Origin: Microcebus murinus
Lineage: Eukaryota; Chordata; Mammalia; Primates; Cheirogaleidae
Direction: 5' to 3'
DNA: 64,000 nt
Assembly (NCBI RefSeq): GCF_040939455.1
Contig: NC_134112.1
Location: forward strand, 24,144,501-24,208,500
The translations under genes and the position numbers were made by a program. This document shows, piece by piece, positions 10,877 through 20,560 of the stretch. Within the stretch, counting starts at the first letter, position 1. Every line of letters begins with the position of its first letter. A model generated the notes under the pieces. It was not told the DNA's origin, searched no databases, and saw nothing but the letters and a program-made list of their open reading frames with translations.

Positions 10877-11227
10877 ATCTAGAACTTTTTAATGCTGAAC
10901 TTTTGTGGGGATATTTCCTCTGACTGGAGCAGGGTACAGAATAAGAAAGAGAAGATACAGACTTGATTGAGGTTCAAAGGAATGAGAGACTGAGTAGGGG
11001 TTATCTGAAGGGGGATACTCCTCTGCTGCAGGACTTTGGGGCACCAGAGAGAAAAGACAGAGAAGATCCCCTCAAACTCTGCTTCTGCCCTTTTTTTGTT
11101 TTCTTTCACAATTTCCTTTTTTCCCTGTTTCTTTCTCAAAGTCTCTTCTCTGGTGCAACATTCTCAAACACAATACCAAACACTTTCCATGGACAGGCCC
11201 CATTCAAGGATCCATCCTGAAAAGGCA

Positions 11228-11330
11228 CTCTGGGAGGGTGGGAGTGGGGGGCAAGGGAGGGAAAGGGGGAGGGGACAGGACTGGGGAAGGGGAGGGTGAG
11301 AATGGGGATGGTGAAAGAAAAAGAGAAAAA
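11228..11330 (+). repeat. purine-rich, G-run tract
   Basis: About 100 bp of almost pure purine with many runs of three to six G. Local G-quadruplex or triplex structure is possible. Confidence 0.8.
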
Positions 11331-12050
11331 AATTGGAATCATGAGTTGGCTCTGACACTGAAGACTAACCTTAATCTAAAATGTTAGATTGCTATGTATA
11401 TTTCTAAAGAAAATACCTTCAAGGCAATGTGACTTTGAACTGCAGGTGGAGGAGGGGTGATACTCAGAGATGGGGAAGCCCAAACCTACCAACTGAAGGG
11501 TTTTGTTAATTAGTTTAAGGTGTAGATGGAAACTGGTCAGGCACTATAAAAACATTATCTTTTACGGCATTCCTTTTAGATGAATTTGGAGCTTTCATAT
11601 ATTCACTTTGTTGGAGATTAATTTTCTTATGACTCTGATCTGCATTGAGGAATATGAAGAGATATTCAGAATCAAGAAGTGTTACAGCCTGGAAGACAGT
11701 CCTTATTGACTATTTCTTTCCTCTGATATGACCCTTACTTGGGCAGCTCTGATATTATCTTGGAGATCTGTTTAAGGTGCCACAGGGCCCTTTTTGAATT
11801 GTTTGCACCAAGAATTAGATTGCAGCTAAGATTTCATGGCAATGAGAGACTGAGAAACCATTAATCTGGATATTCCTGGGCTGTTGTGACAATAAGAGTA
11901 GCCTAATTGTTGCACTGTGGCATGGAAGGAAAAGCAGGTGTTGCAAAATAGTGGACTCATGGGCCAAATATGAGCTGCAGGTGGGACTTGTTTGGTTTCC
12001 AGTGTTTCAAGTCTACAGCTCTCTTCAGGTCATGGCTGGTCTCCACCATT

Positions 12051-12055
12051 CACAC

Positions 12056-12102
<47 letters not shown>
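12051..12102 (+). repeat. (CA)n microsatellite
   Basis: About 24 CA units, nearly perfect. It accounts for Thr-His repeat open frames here. Confidence 0.97.
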
Positions 12103-12105
<3 letters not shown>

Positions 12106-13040
12106 CTCACATACCTCTTCCCTCATTGCATCTCCTGCCTGGCCCTTCGGGCTTCTGAGTTTGAGGCCTCTAAGATAAGAAAAGTCATTAAAAATATAAG
12201 GCAATACAGGGATGGAAGATAATCATTCATCTTGGCAAACACACAAAGGGATGATAATTACAGAAAGGTAAATTTAGTTATAAAACCAAGGGGAAATGTC
12301 CTTCCTGGAGAAATTACTGGAATCTGGGTTTGTTTTCTGAAAGGTGAAAGTAGCCTTCATATGGGTCCAGCTCAGGAAAAGAAGGGATTGGGTTGCAGAG
12401 CCCTGCGAGATGGTGTTCAGTGGTACTGTTTGTTCTCTGACTCTGGGAACGAAAATTGCAACAGAAAATATGATTACACAAACAATTGGCTGAAAGGCAA
12501 CGTGATTACAGTCATTGCAGGACAGGAGACAAAGCGCATGACGAAAGCAAAAGGGATTACCTTTCCTCATGACAGGTGATGCCTGTGTTCCCGGCTCCAC
12601 CTGGAAATCAACAGTAGGAAGGTGCAGAGTGAAGATTAAGTCAAGGACCAGCTGAAGAGCAAAACAAGGGTATCTTTGAAAAGTCTTACTTCTCCAGAAA
12701 GTTTAGTTTTAAAATAAGGTACTTAAGACCAGGAAACAAGCTTGGCAACAGCAATGAAAGACCTCCCAAAGGAGACGGAAAAGGGAAAAGATAAGGCAAG
12801 AGCTTCAATACCTGCTGAAAGCTCCATGACTTCTCCATCATCAATATCTATCCGGGATCCATCCATCCTGGATGCTTAAGTGCATCTGGCAAAGCAGGAT
12901 GCTTTTGCATCCTGGAGCATCTTAGTGTTTGTGATATACACAAACATGGTCTTTGCCTGGGCAAAGATCCCCACTTCCGCCCCAGATTCAAGGGGAGAAA
13001 AGGAAAATGGTCTATAATCCACAAATTCAAGTATCGATAC
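12103..13040. other. intergenic, nothing recognised
   Basis: A 115-codon open frame (12232-12579, +) and an antisense one overlap here, but neither resembles a known protein or shows a domain. Confidence 0.4.
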
Positions 13041-13044
13041 TATG

Positions 13045-13300
13045 TTAAGAGCCAGGATTCTGGAGTCAGACAGACCTGAGTTCAAATCCCAGTTCCAGCA
13101 TTTATTACCTTTAAAGAGACCTCAGCAAGTTACCTTATTTCCCTGGGTCTTGTTTTTTCTCATCCATAGTTGAGGCATAATAGCATTTGTCTACCTGATA
13201 GGGTTTAAATACGGCTGTATGTTAAGGCATCTAGTCCAATGTCTGACCCAATAGTAGGCACTCAGTGAATGGTGGTAATTGTTATTTAAAATAATCATCA
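13045..13300 (-). mobile_element. MIR SINE, antisense
   Basis: GACCTGAGTTCAAATCCCAG and CAATAGTAGGCACTCAGTGA are the reversed head and tail of a MIR. It is one of the better preserved MIRs here. Confidence 0.85.
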
Positions 13301-14109
13301 TAATGAACTTGAACATCTGTGAAAAGGAAAGGTATGCTAGTCTATAAAACGAGAGCTAGTGTCCGATCTCATGTCATGGCTGAATGCCTCTCTGCTTATC
13401 TCTGTGCAGTTGAACAGCTTTGCCTGCATCAGCAGAGACTACGAAACTGGTGCCAGCAAAATGAATGAGACAAACATTTTGTAAGTGCCTGTTATGGGCA
13501 CAGCACAGTGATAACTGTCCTAGACCTTAAAAGGGGTCTCATCAAAGGTTGGGCCATGATCATGGGAAGGAATAACTTTTGTATTCTATCTAAGCTAAGA
13601 GATGATTGAAGACTATCTATCATTGATGCTACATAAGAGAAAAATAGTAACAAATTGTTAGAAACTGCTTTAACATTGAAAACTGAAAGCTTAGCACACT
13701 GCCTTATCACAGTGCAGAGCTATACCCCCATATAATTTTTACACTATGTGCAGTCACAATGAATGACAGTCTCCTTCCTCTAGGAGGCTATAATCAAGTG
13801 CAGTGCTATCTAAGGAGGAATGCATTCACCCCAGGATGTGGGCCAGCAATACTCTGGGTGTGGGATAAAGATATTAGACCTTCTATTTCTGTGGTTTTAA
13901 AAAAAAGTCATCTTTTTAAAATGCCTGATTTATGTTATAATGTACATACTATATTTGAAAAACGGAGCCTATATATAATTTATAAATAAAAATATAAATT
14001 TCTATGAGATCAAGGCTCAAATCTTCTTCTTGATGGGATTCTTGATCACAAAGGTTTGGAAACCACTGATATAGACAGGGAAGACTAGTAAGTCCACAGT
14101 CAAAATCTA
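13301..14109. other. intergenic, nothing recognised
   Basis: AT-rich, with no gene. A short GGTTTGGAAACCACTGATAT at 14053-14072 looks like the end of a hAT MITE. Confidence 0.35.
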
Positions 14110-14480
14110 ATGCACAGGGAACTTGGCTGGAATGTAGATGATAAGCGTTCAGTTTAGCAGAGAAGGAAGAAGAGGCAGGATCCAGAGAAAGCTTCCTGGA
14201 GGTAGTGATAGGCTGAGTTGCTGAAGTGTGTTTGGTGGAAAGAAAGAGGAAGAGGGAAAAAGAATGTTCCAGGCAGGCTACACAACACATGCAAAGAAAG
14301 GCAAAGTGGCTTGTGCATGAACATGTGCATTTTGAAAACTAATTTGGTACAACTTGAATTGTTAATACATGTGGGGGAACTGGAGAAGGTAAGGCTGGGA
14401 GGCTTCTGCAGAGATTGATTATGGTCATTGAAGAGTAGGATGCTTATTCTGATAGTGAAGGGTTACCACTAAGGAATTCT
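14110..14480 (-). mobile_element. L2 LINE fragment, antisense
   Basis: GGCTGAGTTGCTGAAGTGTG, ATGTTCCAGGCAGGCTACAC and ATGCAAAGAAAGGCAAAGTG follow the order of a reversed L2 3' region, with high divergence. Confidence 0.5.
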
Positions 14481-16689
14481 TGCAAAGGAGGTGAGACTGT
14501 GGAGCACTGTTCCCAACTTGATTCTCTAGTCCAGTCTCCTCTGGCACTTGTCTGAATCCTAGAGGAAACAGATTGCAATAGTGTGAGCTGGTGAAACCTC
14601 AAAGAGCTAGGACAAAAAAGGTGCTAGCAACCTTTGGAGGAACAGAAATCCTCAGTGCTGTGTATTGCTGGGCAAGCATCAACAATACCTAAAAACACGT
14701 CGTTGGGCAAAAAGGCTATGTAGTCTTTTCCAAGCATTAGTGCCTTAGTAGCTCCATTACCATCAACAGCAACAACAGTTATTACCTTAGTGAGCCAAAG
14801 CTGGAAAGGAGGAAAATAGTGGACAGACACCAAAGTAGAAGAAAGGGCAGTATGTGTCGTCCAACTGAGTCACCCCTGGCAGGCTCCTAGAATGGACTCA
14901 GGAAGGCCTTGCAAGGTACCTGGTGTCCCTTCATGGGAGGAGAGACTGTACTCATCTCATTCAAATGGTATCCCTATCCCTGGTATCTTGCATAGTTGAT
15001 CAGGACTGCAGGGTTGCACAAATCCTGTGGTCACTGTTCATGCAATTGCCTATACAAATAGAGCCTTCTGGAGTTGTGCAATGGGACACTTGCATAGATG
15101 TTCCATCAAGATATGTTAAAGGAACAAATGAAATAGTGACTGCTTGGCTGTTCTTATGAACCTTATTTTAAACCTCAGGCTGGGCTGGCCTGAGAAGCAG
15201 TGGTTCCCAACAGATTTGGGTTTGGAGCTATCATCTGGGTGGCAGTGTGGCAGATGACAATAGGTGAATGGTCCTGGGACACTCAATTAGAACTGCAGTC
15301 ATTGGCAGGGTATTTTACTACTTTAGTTCTAGAGAAGTCCTGAAAGGAACCGGAAATAATTTAGTGCCACAAGTATGTATATAGTCAGTAGGGCAGAAGT
15401 AGCCAGGTGGAGAGCTAGCGGGTAATGCCCATGAGGATCAGTCACTGGGGGCAACTGACAAGAGAACCCTTGTTACTCATTCAAAGGCCAACTCTTAATC
15501 CTAGGCAAATGAGACTGGGGGACAAAATGAGAACTGATCACCAAAGAGCAGATATAAAGCTGATTGATTTCTGAACTGGAATAAAATCAGTACAAAGAAC
15601 TTGAGGACTTGGATGCATAAATATTAAACAAGAAAATCTGGAATAGACATTGTCCTCCTTGGAAGGAGGTGGGGCCTAAAAAAAACATATCCTATAGAGG
15701 CAAAGGTTGGTAGAAGTGGCAACCTTAGTAGTCAAGAACTGGGGAGCATCAGACATTGTTGTAAATGACTTGCATGAGCTAAAGAAGACCTGGGTTTATG
15801 ACCTGCTCATTCCATACAGTGGTGGCAGTAAAAGGAGTGCCCCAACACATTGCAGAGCCTGTTTATATCTAGTAAACCTGAAAAGAACCTTAAAGAGGAA
15901 CTTGGAAAACAATCTACAAAGCCCAAGAAAGCTAGAGATGAAGACAGTATCAAGAGTTATATTCAAGATAGAATCCAGTGTTCACACAGATCCTCTTGTA
16001 GCAGTCACAGATGTCCACACAGGGCACAGGAAGTGCACGGTTTTGATTATCAGGGTATCCCAAAATTAACCGAATCCTGTATGCAGAAGCTAAACAGCTG
16101 CATGAAGCAGGATCTTTCAGTGGCTTCAGTTGGCTCCATTAGACCAATGGATTTGTACCTCCCTGGCAGCTGCCCCATACCCAGGGCACTGGCCATGCTG
16201 GATTTTAGGAGACTGTCTCTGGATTCCAAATCACTTATAATGCTAAGTACCATGCCATGGGGCCAGTATACATCCATACTTTGGACCTACACGTTGGGAG
16301 GCACTGTGTGCTGCAGGGAGAGGCAAATGGTTTGCAGGTAAAGGCTCCTTCATCCCAGGGAATGCTCCTACTCCACAGCCACCCTCAGATCCTTCTGACT
16401 TCTCAGTTCTCTCACTGTCCCTCTCTGAAATATTTTTTACTCCCCCAATTAGATTTTGTTTGGAAGTACGGTGTGTGTTTTATATATTTTTATAGCTTAA
16501 ATGTTGACTTTATCTAAAAAGACACCCTTGAAACAAACATTTTTAAATGTAAGGTGCAAGTGCCATTGTAAAGCAATTTTTAAAAGTCTGCCTGTGGTTA
16601 CTGTATTGTTGTCCTTCTATTGTCTTTTAATGCCTCACTGAATGCACTATGAATATAGAGGGAAAACTGTGAGCACCAGGGAAAACTTG
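14481..16689. other. intergenic, nothing firmly recognised
   Basis: No named repeat is certain. The overlapping open frames at 15707-16069 and 15850-16341 (+) are the longest repeat-free ones upstream, but they show no domain or family likeness. Confidence 0.35.
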
Positions 16690-16795
16690 CTTGATGCTTC
16701 TGGCTTCAGTTTACCCAATCTACAAAATCAGTGGGTCTGATGGCCAAAGTACCTTCCAGATCTAAAAGATCATGACCATATATCTCATATAAAGG
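16690..16795 (-). mobile_element. MIR-like SINE fragment, antisense
   Basis: TCAGTTTACCCAATCTACAA and AAAGTACCTTCCAGATCTAA resemble the reversed tail of a MIR-class SINE. Confidence 0.5.
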
Positions 16796-18824
16796 CCAGA
16801 AATGCTTAGAATGCACAGATTAAGAAAAAAATAGTATGAGCAGAACATCACATGAGCAAAGCTGTGGTCATATATGAAGTAGTAGGGTAGGTTATTTCAG
16901 GTAAAATAAATTTCTTACGAAATATTAATAATTATCCAAGGTAGAGAAAATAATTTTAAGTCTTAAAAATCCAAGTCTTGATTCATTTGTAAGGTTACTT
17001 TGGCTCATTTTATTAAAAAAAAAATCTGTTTGTTCAATTTGGCCTACCAAGATTTTATTTTAGGAATAGTGAAACTGATAGGAGGTAGCGGAGAGCCATG
17101 CATTGGTGAAATGCATGAAGGCCCCTTCACTTCCTTCATCTTTCACCTGCACATTTCTGAGTTCTCTTATTTGATCCACCTCTGAGCCTCTTTCTGGAGT
17201 TAATTCCACACAGTTTTTCCTCCAGAGGATATAGTTCCCACTTCTTCAAAGCTCTTGGTTCTCCCCAGATGCTGCCTAGCGGGGATACCTAACACTGAGA
17301 TCTCTAGGGGAGGCTGTTTTGGCACTGTTTTTCACTGAAGTTTTTGCATTGCATTTCCATGTCATTCTGTGTAGTATGTGCCTGCCAGATATTCTGACTG
17401 CTCTGAGCTGAAGGCCTTCCCAGACTAGGCAGCTGAATGCACTGCACAGCTGCCAAAATTCTAATTCAAGATCTAGAATTCTAACTCCTGCTCTTTAGAC
17501 CCTTGTCTGGCCTTGGCCCCAGCCTTCTGCCAACCGGGTCCCTGGTTCATTATGAGGCCCATGAGAGCCCTGCCCCCACCATCAATTGGGTCCAGGAAAC
17601 CATTCTTGGCACCAAACTGAACTTTGAGGACACAGCTGCCCCAGGCCCACCCAATCCAAATCTCGTCTCAGCACAAGTTTGTCACCTTGCAAGCTGGAAG
17701 ACAGAAGGGATGGGCAAGAAGGGAAAATGCCATGGGTGAGGGAGATAAGCTCCAGGGGCTGTGATGGTCAGACTGTAAAACTTTCTGCAGTAATGGGAAC
17801 ACTACATGTACCTTTAAACACTTACATGAAAAGCCTTAACAATCCCATTATTAGAAATAACTTTAGAGATGCACACAGTTTATGAAGGGAGGCATAATAG
17901 TTTTCTATGTATCTGCACCAGAGAGTAAGTGAAATTTGCCCTAAGGAAAAATGCTAAATTCAGTATGCATATATTAATAAAAAATGTGCCGTGGGGTCGT
18001 AAACTGCTGATAATGTATGTTTCTTAGGGACCTGAAGAAGTGCTACTGGGGAACACACACTTTACAGGTAAAAATGACTGCAGCTGGGGGTGGGGTTGGG
18101 GACAAGAAGATAATTCTTAGCAAAATGCTGATTTTCATTCAACTTTAAGTGCTTGACTGGTCATCATTATAGTTTAAATGCTCACAGGATGATGTAATCT
18201 TGATTGATCGGAGGAATCCTTCACTTTTAAATGAAGAGTATAACCCTTGACCTTGTTTCCACTCCTCGCCTTACCCAAGGCACTGTCCTTTCTGCCGTGG
18301 CAGAAACACACAGATGGGTTAATTACCAGGCTTGAGATGGTGTAGTGGATACAGCGGGGTGCTGTACTTTGGGGTAATGAAATTAGTTTAGTTTCTGTTT
18401 TCCCGAATGGAGCAAGGAGCATAACAAATGTGGTACATATGTAAAACACAGGCATATGCACTTGACAACCAAGCAGTCTATTTTGAAATTTAAATAAAGC
18501 TAAGATTTTCTTCTGGCCTAGAGGGAAGCTTCATTAAAATCAATTAGTACAAACCTCCAGAGAATATGGACTTTTTTTAAAAAAGAAGGTTTAAAGAATA
18601 AGGTGCACACAATTACCTTTCCTGGGCCCCCTGTGAATGTCGGTGTCGCACCCAGACAGGTGGCCAAGTGCAAACAAATGTCCCCGAGAGGGGCCTGGGT
18701 GACTAACTCCCCGAGTTCTCACTGCTGGCGAGTACGGGTAATTAACGGATGTGTGTGTATCAGGAACGGAATATGCACAACCGAGGAGGCTCCAAGCAGG
18801 CTGCATGTGTGGCAAGCTGAGCAG
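16796..18824. other. upstream flank of JAZF1, nothing recognised
   Basis: No repeat or gene is visible. The last 350 bp before the CpG island are repeat-free, with TTAAAATCAATTAGTAC and TAATTAACGG motifs. They may belong to the distal promoter. Confidence 0.35.
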
Positions 18825-18829
18825 GGCCG

Positions 18830-19196
18830 GCCGAGCGGGACGGAGTTGGCGCCCGCAGGTGAGGCCGGGTCCCGGGGCGGAGGTCGGTGCGGCACAGCTG
18901 TAGCGGCGCGCCCTGGTCCCTCCTCCCAGCGGCGGCGGCCTCACCCCCACCCCACCCCCACCCTCCCGCCGCTCCCGACGCCGCCGCCGCCTCCCTCCGC
19001 CTCCCGGTGGCTCCTCGGCTCCTTCCATCTCTCTCGCCCCCTCTCCCGCCGTCCCGTCCTCTGCGCTCCCCTCAGCCCGCCTCTCTCCCCCTCCCCCAGC
19101 CCCTCCTCTCCTCACCCCACCCGGCCTCCCGCCCGCCCGCCGCCCGCCGCCCGGCGCTCGCAGAGCCGACACCAGGGGGGCTCTCGATGTAGCACC
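18830..19196 (+). promoter_or_regulatory. JAZF1 core promoter and 5' UTR region
   Basis: The stretch before the start codon is strongly pyrimidine-rich on the + strand (18930-19130 is mostly CT/CCC runs) with GC boxes at its 5' side. The start site cannot be fixed from sequence; given the CpG island it is probably dispersed in this interval. No splice acceptor is evident just before the start codon, so the 5' UTR is probably continuous with coding exon 1. Confidence 0.7.
19187..19192 (+). promoter_or_regulatory. minimal upstream ORF (AUG-UAG) in the JAZF1 leader
   Basis: An ATG is followed at once by TAG, and four bases later comes the JAZF1 start codon (ATGTAGCACCATG). The upstream ATG has T at -3 and T at +4, a weak context, so scanning ribosomes should often bypass it. 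Start-stop elements of this kind can stall initiating ribosomes and lower downstream initiation. It requires that the transcript starts 5' of 19187, which is likely. Confidence 0.75.
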
Positions 19197-19311
19197 ATGA
19201 CAGGCATCGCCGCCGCCTCCTTCTTCTCCAATACCTGCCGGTTCGGGGGCTGCGGACTCCACTTCCCCACCCTGGCCGACCTCATCGAGCACATCGAGGA
19301 CAACCACATCG
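19197..19311 (+). CDS. JAZF1: JAZF1 coding exon 1 (N-terminal 38 residues)
   Basis: JAZF1 (juxtaposed with another zinc finger 1, also TIP27) is a nuclear zinc-finger cofactor. It represses through the orphan receptor NR2C2 and associates with the NuA4/TIP60 acetyltransferase complex. The exon starts MTGIAAASFFSNTCRFGG, as I remember the mammalian protein. Cys14, Cys19, His32 and His37 form a C-X4-C-X12-H-X4-H finger that is complete within this exon. The family protein is about 243 residues, so only the first sixth is here. The start codon has A at -3. The coding sequence ends after codon 38 plus one G, at a GT donor; in JAZF1 the next residue is Asp, consistent with that G opening a GAT codon (phase 1). 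Human JAZF1 is known for type 2 diabetes association in its introns and for fusion to SUZ12 in endometrial stromal tumours. The reading frame stays open far upstream only because the region is GC-rich. Confidence 0.97.
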
Positions 19312-19317
19312 GTAAAT
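19308..19317 (+). other. JAZF1: JAZF1 intron 1 splice donor
   Basis: ATCG|GTAAAT: G at -1, and GTAA matches the consensus, but A replaces G at +5, so this is a moderate donor. Translation past it leaves the JAZF1 protein at once and enters low-complexity Gly/Arg codons. Confidence 0.9.
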
Positions 19318-20295
19318 GGCCCGGGGGTGGGCGGGGGTGCCGGGCGCGCGGAAACTCCTGCTCAGGCGGGGAGCCCCGGAATGGCCAGGGGTGGCCGGGC
19401 GGGCGGCGGCGGCCGGGCGCGGAGGGTGTGAGCGAGCCCCGGGCGTGGGGGTGGCGGGATGCGGAGGCGCGAGGTGCTGGGGGGGCGGGGAGCGGGCGGG
19501 GTGGGGGAGGGGGCGGGCGCCCCGAGGTGCGGCGGGCGGGCGGGCGGCGGGCTGGGGGATTCCGAGGGCGTGCACGCGGCGGCAAAGTGGTGGGAGTGGG
19601 GGTGCGCGGCGGCGGGGCGGCTGGGGATGCGGCGGCGGGGCCGGGCGCCGGCGGAGGGCGCGGCGGGCGGCCGGGCGCCGGGCAGGGGCGCGGAGTTAGT
19701 TGGCCCGGGTGGTCGGGGCGGCCCCGGGCGCCGGGGGTGGCGGGGGGCGGGCGCTGCACGCCGCCTGCCGCTTCCGCCCCGGCTCGAGCTGTCAGGGCTC
19801 GGCGGCGGCTGCAGCCGCGGGGAGGTGGGAGCGGGGGGGCGGGGGTGGCTCCACCGCGGCAGCCATTCCGCTTCCTCCTCCCGCCGCCGCCGCCACTGCG
19901 TCCTGTCAGCGCCGGTTGCTAGGTGTGGTGCGGCGGGAGGGGGCCGGGGCCGGCGGCCGCGGGCGGGGACGCGGCGCTCGCCCTCCGCCCGGGCGGTGGC
20001 AGGGCCGGCGGGGACGCGGGCGCGGGGCTCCGGGCGCCCGCCCCTCCCCGGGCCTGGCGCGGAAGCCGGGGCGCTGCGGGCTGAGGTCCTGGGTGCGCCC
20101 GCGGGCCGCGCCCAGCGCCCCGGGGCCGGGCCGCCCTGGAGGCCCCCGCGGCTGCGTCCGCTGGAGATCAGTCCCCCGGGGCCGGCGGCCGGCATTTAAA
20201 TTCGCCCGGCTCCGCGATTTGCCTTTCAAATGGTGCTAGGCCCGAGGTGCGCCGGCCGTGCCCGGGGATCGGCGGAGGCCTGCGCAGCGCCCCGG

Positions 20296-20320
20296 GCGCG
20301 GGGACGCGGGGACGCGGGGA
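20296..20320 (+). repeat. short GC-rich tandem repeat
   Basis: About three copies of GCGGGGAC within the CpG island. Confidence 0.75.
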
Positions 20321-20560
20321 GGGGCGCCCCGCGGGGCGGCTGGTTTCCCTTCACGCCCAGGACCCCGGCACCTTTCAACAAGTCCTCCAATTCGCAGAAG
20401 CCCTTACACACATTTGCACACTTCCATCCCGAGCCCCTGCGATGGGAGGTGGGTCAGGTTCATCTGGCTCAGGCGATCCAGCCACCTGCGGAAGGTGTGG
20501 CCGGCGCCCGCCCACAAGTTGTCCTGCGTGGGCTAGGAGGTGAAGGGGCCGCGCGATGTC

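Larger units (their letters stand above)
18825..20560. promoter_or_regulatory. CpG island spanning JAZF1 promoter, exon 1 and intron start
   Basis: Base composition switches sharply from AT-rich flank to about 70-80 percent GC with dense CpG, then back. It holds GC boxes (for example GGGGCGG near 18874-18880) and no obvious TATA box close to the coding exon. This fits a broad, housekeeping-style promoter. The CpGs are well preserved, suggesting germline hypomethylation. Confidence 0.9.

Noticed and set aside
11951..12222. Thr-His repeat proteins
   Set aside because: Produced by the (CA)n microsatellite.
12232..12579. A 115-codon open frame
   Set aside because: No family likeness, an equally long antisense frame, and no transcript signals.
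18591..19307. A 238-codon antisense open frame, and several others of 100-280 codons at 19.1-20.2 kb
   Set aside because: Stop codons are rare by chance in a CpG island; the translations are Pro/Arg/Gly/Ala tracts with no domain.
18603..19922. A 439-codon open frame through the JAZF1 promoter and exon 1
   Set aside because: Only 19197-19311 in it is JAZF1. The rest is low-complexity Pro/Arg/Gly sequence made by GC-rich DNA and crosses a clear splice donor.
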